Shown here in pieces: positions 9,169 through 18,385 of a DNA stretch of 53,219 bases (the stretch's first letter is position 1; each line of letters starts with the position of its first letter). The DNA is from Flavobacteriaceae bacterium. Lineage in GTDB: Bacteria; Bacteroidota; Bacteroidia; Flavobacteriales; Flavobacteriaceae. The stretch covers positions 1 to 53,219 of the forward strand of contig JAPKAF010000004.1 in NCBI GenBank assembly GCA_028825365.1, given 5' to 3'. A program made the position numbers and the translations under genes. A model generated the notes under the pieces. It had not been told where the DNA came from. It ran no database searches and saw only the letters and a list, made by a program, of their open reading frames with translations.

Positions 9169-9987
9169 TTATTTTTTAAAGTTAACTAATAAATCCATAA
9201 GAGATATTGAAGCATTTTCCATATCATTTACAATACTATCAATTTTTGATATAATGTAATTATAAAAAATTTGTAAAATAATTGCAACAACAAGACCAAA
9301 TACAGTAGTAAGAAGCGCTACTTTAATACCTCCGGCTACTAATGAAGGTTGCATATCTCCTGCAGCCTCAATCTTATCAAATGCTTGAATCATTCCGATT
9401 ACCGTACCCATAAAACCAAGCATAGGTGCTAAAGCGATAAATAAAGATATCCATGATACATTTTTCTCTAACTGTCCCATTTGAACTCCACCATAAGCAA
9501 CAACAGCTTTTTCAGCAGATTCTAAATCTTCGTTGGCTCTATCTAATCCTTGGTAAAATATGGATGCTACTGGACCAGGTGTGTTTCTGCAAATTTCTTT
9601 GGCAGCATCTAAACCTCCAGATTTAAGTGCTTCTTCAACATCATTAGTTAATTTATCTGAGTTAGATGTAGCTAAATTTAAATATATAATTCTTTCTATA
9701 GCGATGGCTAAACCTAGGATTAAACAAAGTAAAACAATCCCCATAAAACCAGGACCTCCTTCAATAAATCTCTTTTTTAGTTCTTGATGAAAGTTTTCAC
9801 TTGCCACTTCTTCCATTACTGGAATTTCTTCTACAGCTTCAACAACAGGAGTTGCTTCCACTACACTAGAGTCAGTTACAACTTCAGTAACTTCCTGAGA
9901 ATCATCTTGTAACAAATTAGTTTTTGCATTTAAGCTAGTTATCATAAATAATGATAAAACTGTAAGGATAGATAATAATCTTTTCAT
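9169..9987 (-). CDS. exbB: MotA/TolQ/ExbB proton channel protein
   Basis: The channel-forming subunit that with ExbD converts proton flow into mechanical work on TonB or Tol partners. The 272 residues begin with a hydrophobic signal-like segment (1-21) and a Val/Glu-rich, probably periplasmic linker (25-70). The ExbB core follows with three helices: about 78-98, then LFIALAPMLGFMGTVIGMI (about 180-198) and VALLTTVFGLVVAIILQIF (about 222-240). The extra N-terminal segment is typical of Bacteroidota versions. It is the first gene of the operon. A near -7 box (TATCTTTA on the minus strand, 10018-10025) lies 31 nt upstream, with no good -33 partner. Confidence 0.93.
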   Translation of the reverse strand: MKRLLSILTVLSLFMITSLNAKTNLLQDDSQEVTEVVTDSSVVEATPVVEAVEEIPVMEEVASENFHQELKKRFIEGGPGFMGIVLLCLILGLAIAIERIIYLNLATSNSDKLTNDVEEALKSGGLDAAKEICRNTPGPVASIFYQGLDRANEDLESAEKAVVAYGGVQMGQLEKNVSWISLFIALAPMLGFMGTVIGMIQAFDKIEAAGDMQPSLVAGGIKVALLTTVFGLVVAIILQIFYNYIISKIDSIVNDMENASISLMDLLVNFKK

Positions 9988-10062
9988 TTTATTTTTCTTT
10001 TAATTTATTTAAGGGTTTAAAGATATAAAAAAAATGCAATTTTAAATAATAAAAAATTTATG

Positions 10063-10150
10063 CAGAGAGGAAGGGATTCGAACCCTCGATACACTTTTGG
10101 TGTATACACACTTTCCAGGCGTGCGCCTTCGACCACTCGGCCACCTCTCT
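10063..10150 (-). tRNA. tRNA-Ser (anticodon GGA)
   Basis: Read on the minus strand, the 88 nt fold as a long-variable-arm serine tRNA. The acceptor stem is AGAGAGG paired with CCTCTCT, followed by discriminator G, the normal base for serine. The D arm carries TGGCCGAGTGGTCGAAGGC, the anticodon loop CTGGAAA has anticodon GGA, the variable arm is built on GTATACACC..., and the T loop is GGTTCGAATCC. The genomic 3' end reads GCA, so the full CCA is added after transcription. It lies between the exbB operon and ansA. Confidence 0.96.
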
Positions 10151-10220
10151 AAAATCAAAAATTACATTCTCACAAATAAACTGAAAAAAAAACTAATCTT
10201 AAAACAAATGATAAGTTATT

Positions 10221-11264
10221 TTAAGATATCTCACCACTAATGCTTAGTTCAAACATTTTTTTAAAGGTTTTGAAATTTACATTTTTAGTTAATAAAAACA
10301 TAGATTTACATATTGCCGACTCTATTGTAATGTCTTTTCCTGAAATTATTCCTAGTTCAACTAATTTAATCGAAGACTCATATTGACCCATTTTAACACT
10401 TCCTTTTGGACATTGAGATACATTAATAATATATTTCTCTCTATCGATACAGGATTTAATTTCGTTTAAAAACCACTCAGAATTTAATACATTTCCTGAT
10501 CCATAGGATTCAATAATTATTACCTTAGAATAACTATCTGATAAGTTATGCTTGACTACTTTTTTAGAAATACCGGGAAATATTTTTAATAAAGAAATCC
10601 TGTCATCAAGTGAGTCGTAAAAAATTGTATTCTTATCTGATGGCTTGAAAAGATTATTATAATTAATTTTTAAATCTACTCCGGATTTAGCAAGTTCAGG
10701 ATAATTAAAACTTGCATAAGCTTTAAATTGGTCAGAATTAACTTTAGTAGTTCTATTACCTCTGTATAATTTGTTATTAAAATATAAACAAACTTCTTTA
10801 ATGATATTACCTTGAATATTAGTATTTAATGAATTATCATGGACAGATCTAGCTAATTCAATAGAGGATATTAGATGCTCTTTAGCGTCAGTTCTAAGAT
10901 CTCCTAATGGTAATTGAGAGCCTGTTAGTATCACAGGTTTTGATAAGTTTTGTATTAAAAAACTTAGAGCTGAGGCAGTGTAACTCATAGTATCTGTCCC
11001 ATGTAAAATCACAAAACCATCAAAAGAATTATAATTATTTTTGATTATACCGACTAATTCAATCCAATTATCGATACAAATATTCGAAGAATCAATTGGG
11101 TTATCGATTGATATTGTCTCTATATGACAATTTAGAAGTTTGATTTCTTTGACTTTTTCTAAAATGTTTTCAAAATTAAAAGGCCTTAAGTATGGCTGGT
11201 TAGCCTCTTTAAACATACCAATAGTCCCACCAGTATATACTAATAAAATTTTTGACTTATTCAT
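10221..11264 (-). CDS. ansA: Type I (cytoplasmic) L-asparaginase
   Basis: Hydrolyses asparagine to aspartate and ammonia. The 347 residues show both catalytic triads of the family: VYTGGTIGMF near the N-terminus (Thr14 as candidate nucleophile) and LHGTDTMSYTAS (Thr90-Asp91). There is no signal peptide, and length and motifs fit the cytoplasmic AnsA branch rather than the periplasmic high-affinity enzyme. The ATG lies 2 nt after the TatD-family gene, so the two form an operon transcribed leftwards, an order that recurs in flavobacteria. Confidence 0.93.
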   Translation of the reverse strand: MNKSKILLVYTGGTIGMFKEANQPYLRPFNFENILEKVKEIKLLNCHIETISIDNPIDSSNICIDNWIELVGIIKNNYNSFDGFVILHGTDTMSYTASALSFLIQNLSKPVILTGSQLPLGDLRTDAKEHLISSIELARSVHDNSLNTNIQGNIIKEVCLYFNNKLYRGNRTTKVNSDQFKAYASFNYPELAKSGVDLKINYNNLFKPSDKNTIFYDSLDDRISLLKIFPGISKKVVKHNLSDSYSKVIIIESYGSGNVLNSEWFLNEIKSCIDREKYIINVSQCPKGSVKMGQYESSIKLVELGIISGKDITIESAICKSMFLLTKNVNFKTFKKMFELSISGEIS

Positions 11265-11266
11265 AA

Positions 11267-12031
11267 TTATATTTTAAAAATATCTATTGAATTTTTAGAT
11301 GTTATTTCGAATATTTTATTTATTGGAATAGAGTAAATATCACTCAATTTTTGGGCAATTATAGTTATATAAGAACTTTCATTTCTCTTCCCTCTATATG
11401 GGACAGGAGCTAAATATGGTGAGTCTGTTTCAAGTACTAAATGATCTAATGATATGTTTTTTAAAAATTGATCAATTTTTCCGTTTTTAAAAGTAACCAC
11501 TCCGCCAATTCCTAACTTCATGTTAAATGAGATTGCTTTCAAAGCGTGCTCATAGGTCCCGCTAAAACAATGAAATATACCCCTTAGTTTTTCAGACTTT
11601 TCATATTCTAAAACTTCAAATATCTCATCAAAGGCGTCTCTACAGTGTATAACAATTGGTAGATCAAGTTTTTTCGCTAATCTTATTTGATTTGCAAAGG
11701 CCTCTTTTTGAATACTTAAGGTGGTCTTGTCCCAATATAAATCAATGCCAATTTCTCCAATCGCTACAATAGAGTTGTTTTTTACAACTTCATTTACATG
11801 ATTTAACTCTTCTAAATAATTTTTTTTTACACTACAAGGATGAAGACCAGCCATCAAATGCATAACAGTAGGATATGCATTTTTCAAGTTAACCATTGAT
11901 TCCGTATGAGATGAATCAATTGCGGGAAGAAAAAAATTATTGATATTTGAATCTAATGCACGTTTCACAACAGCATTAATATCAGCATCAAAATCTTTTA
12001 AATATAAATGAGTATGAGTATCTATAATCAT
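11267..12031 (-). CDS. TatD family metal-dependent DNase/hydrolase
   Basis: A 254-residue TIM-barrel hydrolase of the TatD family. The metal-binding DTHTHLYL sits at 4-11, with GEIGIDLYWD (about 93-102), IVIHCRDAF (about 129-137) and ETDSPYLAPVPYRG near the C-terminus. Family members act as 3'-5' exonucleases or DNA-quality enzymes; the substrate is not visible from sequence. It starts the two-gene operon with ansA. A perfect -7 box (TACCTTTG) lies only 7 nt before the start codon, which suggests a very short or absent 5' leader. Confidence 0.92.
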   Translation of the reverse strand: MIIDTHTHLYLKDFDADINAVVKRALDSNINNFFLPAIDSSHTESMVNLKNAYPTVMHLMAGLHPCSVKKNYLEELNHVNEVVKNNSIVAIGEIGIDLYWDKTTLSIQKEAFANQIRLAKKLDLPIVIHCRDAFDEIFEVLEYEKSEKLRGIFHCFSGTYEHALKAISFNMKLGIGGVVTFKNGKIDQFLKNISLDHLVLETDSPYLAPVPYRGKRNESSYITIIAQKLSDIYSIPINKIFEITSKNSIDIFKI

Positions 12032-12038
12032 ATTAAAG

Positions 12039-12046
12039 CAAAGGTA
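12039..12046 (-). promoter_or_regulatory. -7 box (TACCTTTG) for the TatD-ansA operon
   Basis: On the minus strand this is an exact TAnnTTTG match whose G lies 7 nt before the A of the start codon. Transcription should start within a few nucleotides of the ATG. No clear -33 TTG is present at the right spacing. Confidence 0.45.
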
Positions 12047-12053
12047 TAAATAG

Positions 12054-12071
12054 TTACTAAATATTTAGTAA
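12054..12071. repeat. 18-bp perfect palindrome before the TatD gene
   Basis: TTACTAAAT followed directly by its reverse complement ATTTAGTAA, with no loop, then six T on the plus strand. It lies just upstream of the TatD-ansA -7 box. It is not a terminator for the leftward sucB transcript because no U-run follows on that strand. An operator is possible, but the whole gap is very AT-rich. Confidence 0.5.
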
Positions 12072-12198
12072 TTTTTTACAAGTAGCTTAGCCACCACTTA
12101 TTACTTTTTGATTTATATATCATGTATTTTTTACAAATTGGAAATAAAAATAGTATAACTAATATCCAAACAAAATAAAGAAAAGTTTAAAAAATAAA

Positions 12199-13398
12199 TT
12201 AGAGGTCTAAAGAATCTTTAATTTTATTATGCATAAGATGTTCAACAGGACTTTCTAAAGCCTCTTTAATAGCAACTAAAAAACCTACACTTTCTTTTCC
12301 GTCGATAATCCTATGGTCATACGACAAGGCCAAATACATTATTGGACGTATTTCAACTTTACCATTAATGGCGACAGGTCTTTCTACGATATTGTGCATT
12401 CCTAATATTCCACTTTGAGGGGGGTTAAGTATTGGAGTTGATAACATACTTCCAAATACTCCGCCATTTGAAATTGTAAAGGTTCCTCCAGTCATTTCAT
12501 CAACAGTTATTTTAGAGTCCCTAGCTCTTATCGCTAACCTCTTAACTTCAGATTCAACCTCCATAAAAGACATTTTTTCTGCATGTCTAATAACAGGGAC
12601 CATCAACCCTTTAGGTCCGGAAACGGCAATACTTATATCACAGTAATCATAAGTGATCATTTCCTTACCATCAATCATTGAATTAACAGCAGGGAATAAT
12701 TTTAAAGCTCTTACAACTGCTAAAGTGAAAAATGACATAAACCCTAGTCCAACTTCATGTTTAGATTTAAATTCTTCTTTATATTTTGATCTTAGATCAA
12801 ATATTGCAGACATGTCAACTTCATTAAATGTAGTTAGCATAGCTGTTTCATTTTTTACTGTAACTAACCTTTCAGCAACTTTTCTTCTAAGCATTGATAA
12901 CTTAGTTCTACTTTCGCCTCTGTTACTATTATTAGATGGAGAGCCCATAGAAGGTTTAGAATTAACAGCATCATCTTTTGTTACCCTTCCATCTTTTCCA
13001 GTTCCAGTAATATTAGATATTTCTAAATTATTTTCTGCAATAATTTTTCTGGCTGATGGGCTAGCAATATGTGATTTAGTATCTGATTGCGGTTTAGAAA
13101 CTTCTACCACTACCTCTTTAATAATATTTTCATTAATTAATTCAGGCTTATTCTCATTAGTAGCGCTAGTGTCAATCAGACAAACTACTTGACCTACATC
13201 TACTGCGTCCCCTTCTTCAGCCTTTAAAGTTATTATTCCACTTTCTTCAGCGGGAAGCTCCAGTGTAGCTTTGTCGCTATCAACCTCTGCTATTACTTGA
13301 TCTTTTTCAACATAATCTCCATCAGAAACAAGCCAAGTAGCGATCTCGACTTCTGTAATAGACTCTCCTGGTGACGGAACTTTCATTTCTAAAATCAT
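12199..13398 (-). CDS. sucB: 2-oxoglutarate dehydrogenase E2 (dihydrolipoyl succinyltransferase)
   Basis: The core acyltransferase of the 2-oxoglutarate dehydrogenase complex, passing succinyl from the lipoyl arm to CoA in the TCA cycle. In 399 residues it has one N-terminal lipoyl domain (1-76, lipoylation site [11 protein letters not shown] with Lys43) and a flexible linker. A peripheral-subunit-binding domain follows (about 112-147, [13 protein letters not shown]), then the catalytic domain, ending with [15 protein letters not shown] (catalytic His362 and Asp366). The start codon lies 3 nt after the sucA stop. No E3 gene is adjacent, so dihydrolipoamide dehydrogenase must be encoded elsewhere. 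Confidence 0.96.
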   Translation of the reverse strand: MILEMKVPSPGESITEVEIATWLVSDGDYVEKDQVIAEVDSDKATLELPAEESGIITLKAEEGDAVDVGQVVCLIDTSATNENKPELINENIIKEVVVEVSKPQSDTKSHIASPSARKIIAENNLEISNITGTGKDGRVTKDDAVNSKPSMGSPSNNSNRGESRTKLSMLRRKVAERLVTVKNETAMLTTFNEVDMSAIFDLRSKYKEEFKSKHEVGLGFMSFFTLAVVRALKLFPAVNSMIDGKEMITYDYCDISIAVSGPKGLMVPVIRHAEKMSFMEVESEVKRLAIRARDSKITVDEMTGGTFTISNGGVFGSMLSTPILNPPQSGILGMHNIVERPVAINGKVEIRPIMYLALSYDHRIIDGKESVGFLVAIKEALESPVEHLMHNKIKDSLDL

Positions 13399-13401
13399 AC
13401 T

Positions 13402-16167
13402 TTATTTTTTTACTCTTTGGTTATTTTTCTCTTTATCGAATACATAATCTATCACTTCTTGATGTCTTTTTTTGAATCTTGTCAAACTACCTGCAGCTGT
13501 AGTTCCATATGTCCTTCTTGAGGCAACTCTAAAATTCTTAGCATCATCTAGATTCATGAGAATATGAGTGTAAGCGCCCATGTTTCTTGGCTCTTCTTGG
13601 GCCCAAACAAAATCTTCCGCAGATGAATATTTTGAAATGATTGATCTAATTAAATTAACAGGTAATGGAAAAAGTTGTTCAACCCTAACCAGCGCTACGT
13701 CATCTCTACCTAATCTATCTTTTTGATCTAATAAATCATAATAAAATTTACCAGAAACAAAAACTACAGTATTAATTTTTTTTAGTTCTACTACACTCTC
13801 GTCATCTATTAAAGGCTTAAAAGCTCCTTTAGTAAATTCATCGACAGATGATAAAACTTTAGCGTGTCTTAATAAACTTTTTGGAGTGAAAATTACTAAT
13901 GGTTTTCTAAAACCTGCTTTCATCTGTCTTCTTAAAATATGAAACATATTTGCCGGAGTAGAACAATTAGCTATGTACACATTATCCTTTGCACATAATT
14001 GTAGATACCTTTCCATTCTAGCCGATGAATGCTCTGCTCCCTGGCCTTCGTAGCCATGAGGTAACAACATAACTAATCCATTTTGAGTTTTCCATTTATC
14101 TTCTCCTGAAAATAAATACTGATCAATTATAATTTGTGCTCCATTGCTAAAATCTCCAAATTGAGCCTCCCAAATATTTAATGTTTTAGGGCTAGCCATA
14201 GAGTATCCATAATCAAACCCTAGTACAGCATATTCAGAAAGGAGAGAATTATAAATACTAAAAACTCCTTGATCATCACTAATATTATTATGAAGTATTA
14301 TTTCTTCCTCACTATCTTCCACTTTAATAACTCCATGCCTATGTGAAAAAGTTCCTCTTTCTACATCTTGACCTGATATTCTAACGCTAAATCCTTCTTC
14401 TAATAAAGAGCCATAAGCAAGGTGTTCAGCCATTGACCAATCTAGCTTATCTTGTTCGAACATAACAAATCTGTTGTTTACTAATTTTTTTATTTTATTA
14501 ATAAACTTTTTTTCATCGGGAAGAGTTGAAAGCACATTGACGATTTTTTCCAATTTTAATCTCGGATATGTCGTGTCAATTACTTCCATCATTTTGCTTT
14601 GATTAGCTTTTTGATAATCCTTCCACTCAGAACTCATAAATTCAGTTATGACTGTTTTTTTATCTTTTTTGGAATCTTCTAAAAAATCATTTAAACTAGC
14701 CTTGTAATCAGTTTCTATGGTTTTTACATAGTTTGAATCAATTATTCCGTCATTTATAAGCTTTTTGGAATAAATATCTTTTGGATTTAAATGTCTAGAA
14801 ATGGCTTTATATAATTTTGGCTGTGTAAAGCGAGGTTCATCTCCTTCATTATGACCATATTTTCTGTAACCAAGTAGGTCAATAAAGACGTCCATTTTAA
14901 ATTTCATTCTAAATTCTAAAGCAAATAAAACAGCATGAATTACTGCCTCAACATCGTCTGCGTTTACATGCATAACCGGCGATAGGGTAACTTTTCCTAC
15001 GTCTGTACAATACGTACTTGATCTCCCGTCTAAATAATTTGTAGTAAATCCAATCTGGTTATTTACAACAATATGGATTGTTCCGTCTGTTTTATAGCCA
15101 TCTAAATTAGCCATCTGAACAAGCTCGTATGCAATACCTTGACCAGCTATTGCAGCATCGCCATGAACAATAATTGGAAGTACTCTTTCAAAATTATTTT
15201 TATGGTAATTATCTTGTTTTGCTCTTACAATCCCTTCTACTACAGAACCAACAGTTTCTAAGTGAGATGGATTTGGTGCTATACTAATATTTACTTTTTT
15301 TCCAGTATCTGTTTCCCTATGACTTGTCCATCCTAAATGATATTTAACGTCCCCATCAAATACTTCTTCTTCATAATCTTTACCCTCGAATTCACTAAAT
15401 ATTTCTTTGGGTGATTTACCAAAAATATTAGTCAGAGTATTAAGCCTTCCTCTATGAGCCATACCCATTACAAACTCTTTAACTCCAAGGTTTGCAGCGC
15501 TTTCTATTAGTGAGTCAAGTGCAGGGATTAAAGATTCCCCTCCTTCAAGTGAAAATCTTTTTTGACCAACATATTTGGTATGTAAAAAGCTCTCAAAAGA
15601 AACTGCTTGAACTAATTTTTTTAGAATATGTTTTTTTTGAATTGGATTTAGAGTTGGATGATTGTCATTTTTATTTAGCCAGTCTTGAATCCATTTCTTT
15701 TTTTCTGGATTACGTATATACATGTATTCAACTCCAGTTGCCTCACAGTAAATTGCTTCTAAATGTTGAATAATTATTTTCAATGGCTGTGGCCCAATCC
15801 CTAAAATATCCCCGGCATTAAATATGTTATTTAAATCATTTTGATTTAAATCGAAATTATTAATATCTAGATTCGGTGTATACGTTCTTCTATCTCTAAC
15901 CGGATTTGTTTTAGTAAATAAATGGCCTCTAGATCTGTAAGCATCGATTAAATTAATAACATTAAACTCTTTTTTTAAGTCATCTGGGATTTGAGTAGCT
16001 ACTCCGTCTACAATTTGATCAATAGAATTATTATTAGATCCGAAATCATAGCCTTGAAAAAAAGCTCTCCAACTTGGCTCTAAAGAATCTGGGTTTTCCA
16101 AATATTGATCATATAGATCAGCAAAGTATGCAGAATGTGCGGCATTTAAAAAAGAAAAATTGTCCAT
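13402..16167 (-). CDS. sucA: 2-oxoglutarate dehydrogenase E1
   Basis: The thiamine-diphosphate-dependent decarboxylase that starts the 2-oxoglutarate dehydrogenase reaction. At 921 residues it has the usual length. The short N-terminal E2-binding helix (SFLNAAHSAYFADLYDQYL) is followed by a linker and the THDP domain with MGMAHRGRLNTLTN, IVHGDAAIAGQGIAYE and the cofactor-binding IVVNNQIGFTTN. The transketolase-like pyrimidine domain has QFGDFSNGAQIIIDQYL and HGYEGQGAEHSSAR. It begins the sucA-sucB operon; a -7 box (TAACTTTG, 16194-16201) lies 26 nt before the ATG. Confidence 0.97.
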   Translation of the reverse strand: MDNFSFLNAAHSAYFADLYDQYLENPDSLEPSWRAFFQGYDFGSNNNSIDQIVDGVATQIPDDLKKEFNVINLIDAYRSRGHLFTKTNPVRDRRTYTPNLDINNFDLNQNDLNNIFNAGDILGIGPQPLKIIIQHLEAIYCEATGVEYMYIRNPEKKKWIQDWLNKNDNHPTLNPIQKKHILKKLVQAVSFESFLHTKYVGQKRFSLEGGESLIPALDSLIESAANLGVKEFVMGMAHRGRLNTLTNIFGKSPKEIFSEFEGKDYEEEVFDGDVKYHLGWTSHRETDTGKKVNISIAPNPSHLETVGSVVEGIVRAKQDNYHKNNFERVLPIIVHGDAAIAGQGIAYELVQMANLDGYKTDGTIHIVVNNQIGFTTNYLDGRSSTYCTDVGKVTLSPVMHVNADDVEAVIHAVLFALEFRMKFKMDVFIDLLGYRKYGHNEGDEPRFTQPKLYKAISRHLNPKDIYSKKLINDGIIDSNYVKTIETDYKASLNDFLEDSKKDKKTVITEFMSSEWKDYQKANQSKMMEVIDTTYPRLKLEKIVNVLSTLPDEKKFINKIKKLVNNRFVMFEQDKLDWSMAEHLAYGSLLEEGFSVRISGQDVERGTFSHRHGVIKVEDSEEEIILHNNISDDQGVFSIYNSLLSEYAVLGFDYGYSMASPKTLNIWEAQFGDFSNGAQIIIDQYLFSGEDKWKTQNGLVMLLPHGYEGQGAEHSSARMERYLQLCAKDNVYIANCSTPANMFHILRRQMKAGFRKPLVIFTPKSLLRHAKVLSSVDEFTKGAFKPLIDDESVVELKKINTVVFVSGKFYYDLLDQKDRLGRDDVALVRVEQLFPLPVNLIRSIISKYSSAEDFVWAQEEPRNMGAYTHILMNLDDAKNFRVASRRTYGTTAAGSLTRFKKRHQEVIDYVFDKEKNNQRVKK

Positions 16168-16193
16168 TTTTTTTCGAAGGATTTTCTTACATA

Positions 16194-16201
16194 CAAAGTT
16201 A
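16194..16201 (-). promoter_or_regulatory. -7 box (TAACTTTG) for sucA-sucB
   Basis: Exact TAnnTTTG match on the minus strand, 26 nt upstream of the sucA ATG, placing the transcript start about 20-22 nt before it. No clean TTG is visible at -33. Confidence 0.5.
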
Positions 16202-16222
16202 AGGAAAAATATAAATTCTAAC

Positions 16223-16250
16223 TAAATAAGTAACTTTTAAATAAGTAACT
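16223..16250. repeat. Two 13-bp direct repeats between sucA and the prenyl synthase
   Basis: TAAATAAGTAACT occurs at 16223-16235 and again at 16238-16250, a 15-bp period. It lies upstream of the sucA -7 box and just past the stop codon of the polyprenyl synthase. It could be a tandem duplication or a pair of protein-binding half-sites; nothing in the sequence decides. Confidence 0.6.
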
Positions 16251-16255
16251 ATATT

Positions 16256-17227
16256 TTATATTTTTCTCTCCATTAATGAATTCCCAAATTCATATAATAA
16301 TTCCTTTTTTTCTTTTGATATTTTTAAAGAATCTAATATTTGAAAAGCTAGTTTTGTATATTTTTTTATCTCAGTTATAGTAAAATCAACTGAACCACTT
16401 TCGATAAACAAAGCCTTAGATTTGTCAATTTTTTCTTGAGAGTTATTATGGTTAGAGTATAATTTAATTAATTTAATTCCTTTTTCTGAAGGAAGAAATT
16501 CAATAGCTTTTAAATAGAGATAAGTTTTTTTATTTTCTAAAATATCACCACCAATCTTTTTTCCAAATTTCGATTCATCTCCAAAAGCATCTAGGTAATC
16601 ATCTTGAAGTTGAAAAGCAATACCTAGGTATTTACCAAAATCATATATTTTATTTTGATCTTCTTTGCTTGCTTGAGCTATTATAGCTCCCATTTTCATA
16701 GAAGCACCTAAAAGAACAGCTGTTTTGTAAGTAATCATTTTCAAATAATCCTCAACCTTAACATCATCTCTTGTCTCAAAATCCACATCATATTGTTGGC
16801 CTTCACAAACTTCAACTGCAGTTTTACTAAAAAGTTTTGCTAAATCAACAAAGACATTACCTTCATATTTTTCAAAAAGCTGATAAGCTTTAATTAACAT
16901 TACATCACCCGATAATATACCTGTACTAATATTCCATTTTTTATGCACAGTTATATTTCCTCTTCGTAGATCAGCAGAATCCATTATATCGTCATGCACT
17001 AAAGAAAAATTATGAAAAACTTCAACAGCCAAAGCAGCATCTAATCCAGAATGATAATTGTCAGAAAAAATATCTGTTGCCATTAGAGTTAAAATCGGAC
17101 GAAGTCTTTTGCCTTTCAATGTTAAAATATATGAAACGGGGTCATATAAATTTAAAGGCTCTTTATTTAATGGAAAGCTTTTAAGGTAATCCACAAAAAC
17201 TTCTCGGTATTGACTTACTGTTAGCAT
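16256..17227 (-). CDS. Polyprenyl diphosphate synthase
   Basis: A trans-isoprenyl diphosphate synthase of 323 residues that condenses IPP onto allylic diphosphates, probably to make the menaquinone side chain. The first Asp-rich motif is LVHDDIMDSADLRRG (DDIMD 79-83) and the second FQLQDDYLDAFGDE (DDYLD 209-213); the GKRLRP substrate-binding stretch is at 39-44. The residues before the first motif look small to medium, but chain length cannot be fixed by eye. An octaprenyl synthase (IspB-like) or a farnesyl/geranylgeranyl synthase are the alternatives. Dxs, which starts the IPP pathway, is encoded at 29696. Confidence 0.9.
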   Translation of the reverse strand: MLTVSQYREVFVDYLKSFPLNKEPLNLYDPVSYILTLKGKRLRPILTLMATDIFSDNYHSGLDAALAVEVFHNFSLVHDDIMDSADLRRGNITVHKKWNISTGILSGDVMLIKAYQLFEKYEGNVFVDLAKLFSKTAVEVCEGQQYDVDFETRDDVKVEDYLKMITYKTAVLLGASMKMGAIIAQASKEDQNKIYDFGKYLGIAFQLQDDYLDAFGDESKFGKKIGGDILENKKTYLYLKAIEFLPSEKGIKLIKLYSNHNNSQEKIDKSKALFIESGSVDFTITEIKKYTKLAFQILDSLKISKEKKELLYEFGNSLMERKI

Positions 17228-17231
17228 GATG

Positions 17232-17239
17232 CAAAAATA
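17232..17239 (-). promoter_or_regulatory. -7 box (TATTTTTG) abutting the prenyl synthase start
   Basis: Exact TAnnTTTG match on the minus strand with its G only 4 nt before the start codon. If used, the message would start at or next to the ATG and be leaderless. No TTG lies at -33. Confidence 0.45.
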
Positions 17240-17290
17240 ATGTATTTAATTACATGAGTAAATTATATCAATAAAAAACTTAGAAAACTT

Positions 17291-17321
17291 TTGTGGTATC
17301 TAAAGTTTCCAACTATATTTG
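17291..17321 (+). promoter_or_regulatory. Bacteroidota-type promoter for the efflux operon
   Basis: TTG at 17291-17293, 20-bp spacer, then TATATTTG at 17314-17321, an excellent fit to the TTG / TAnnTTTG pattern. Transcription would start near 17325, about 14 nt before the ATG pair at 17339 and 17342. This also argues against a TTG start codon at 17291 for the first gene, since that TTG is the -33 element. Confidence 0.7.
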
Positions 17322-17338
17322 TGTCCCAATTTAAAATT

Positions 17339-17779
17339 ATGATGAAAGAAACTTTGTCCATTCTAGTACTATTTGCAGGGATAAACATGTGTTTAAGTCA
17401 GTCTTATAATTTAGAGATTGAAATAAATAATATTGAAATTGGTGGAGTAATTTATATGGCTATATATAATAATTCAGACGCATTTGAAAATGATAGTGAT
17501 GAAAAAGATATTCAAAGAAATAGATGGGTGAAAAATGTAGTTGAGAATATTAGTATAGGTGGATATAGAAACAGTATTATTTTAAAAGAAGGGGTGTATG
17601 CAATAAGTTTATTTATTGACTCTAACGATAATGAAAAACTGGATAAAAATTTAATTGGAATTCCGACAGAACAGTATGGTTTTTCGAATAATGCAATTGG
17701 ATTTCTAGGAAAGCCAACATTTAAAAACGCATCTTTTGAAGTAATAAAAAACTCCAAACAAATAATTAAATTAAAATGA
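17339..17779 (+). CDS. DUF2141 family secreted protein
   Basis: A small exported protein of about 146 residues. The reading frame is open from a TTG at 17291, but that TTG serves as the -33 promoter element. The ATG pair at 17339/17342 instead gives a clean signal peptide (MKETLSILVLFAGINMCLSQ). The mature part has the DUF2141 pattern: an early IGGVIYMAIYN strand, a central region ending in YAISLFIDSNDNEKLDKN, then GIPTEQYGFSNNA. The function of DUF2141 is unknown. Its stop overlaps the TetR start in ATGA, so the two are translationally coupled and the protein heads the efflux operon. Confidence 0.8.
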   Translation: MMKETLSILVLFAGINMCLSQSYNLEIEINNIEIGGVIYMAIYNNSDAFENDSDEKDIQRNRWVKNVVENISIGGYRNSIILKEGVYAISLFIDSNDNEKLDKNLIGIPTEQYGFSNNAIGFLGKPTFKNASFEVIKNSKQIIKLK

Positions 17780-18384
17780 AGGATAAAATAATAAATAAGG
17801 CAACAGATCTTTTTTTAAGCTTAGGGTTCAAAAGTGTAACCATGGATGATATTGCAAACGAATTAGGCATGTCGAAGAAAACTATCTACACTTATTTCGA
17901 AAACAAAACATGTTTAGTTGAGGAAATAACTACCCATTTATTTAAAAAAATCACAGATGGATTAAGTGAAATTAAAACAAAATCATTAGACCCGATTACT
18001 GAACTTCACGATATAAAAATATTTTTAATGAATTCTCTTAAGGGAGAAAAAACCTCTCCTTATTTTCAGTTACAAAAATATTATCCATCAATTCACAAAG
18101 AGCTCAAAAAAAAGAAATTTGAATTTGTATTAGAGTCAACTAAAAAAAGTTTAGAAAAAGGTGTTGAACTTGGCATATTTAGAAAAAAAATAAATGTAGA
18201 ATTTATTTCAAGGTTATATTTTAATGGAATTATGGGGATAAGAGACCTTCAAATATTTCCAACAGAAAAATTTAAGCCAGTTCTTTTAATGGAGAACTAT
18301 TCTGAATATCATCTTAGAGCCATAGTTACTAAACTAGGATTAAAAAAGTTAGAAAAATTTTTATTAAATCAATCAAAAGTGTAA
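17776..18384 (+). CDS. TetR/AcrR family transcriptional regulator
   Basis: A 202-residue one-component regulator. Residues 1-50 form the TetR helix-turn-helix (KATDLFLSLGFKSVTMDDIA, then GMSKKTIYTYFENK). The remaining helical part is the ligand and dimerisation domain, too variable to name a ligand. It sits second in the operon, overlapping the DUF2141 gene by 4 nt and ending 1 nt before the TolC-like gene. It is therefore made together with the pump it probably represses, an autoregulated arrangement. No strong palindromic operator is obvious at the promoter at 17291-17321. Confidence 0.92.
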   Translation: MKDKIINKATDLFLSLGFKSVTMDDIANELGMSKKTIYTYFENKTCLVEEITTHLFKKITDGLSEIKTKSLDPITELHDIKIFLMNSLKGEKTSPYFQLQKYYPSIHKELKKKKFEFVLESTKKSLEKGVELGIFRKKINVEFISRLYFNGIMGIRDLQIFPTEKFKPVLLMENYSEYHLRAIVTKLGLKKLEKFLLNQSKV

Positions 18385-18385
18385 T

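Noticed and set aside
17291-17338. N-terminal extension of the DUF2141 protein from a TTG start
   Set aside because: The TTG is the -33 element of a good promoter, and the signal peptide begins only at the ATG pair 17339/17342.
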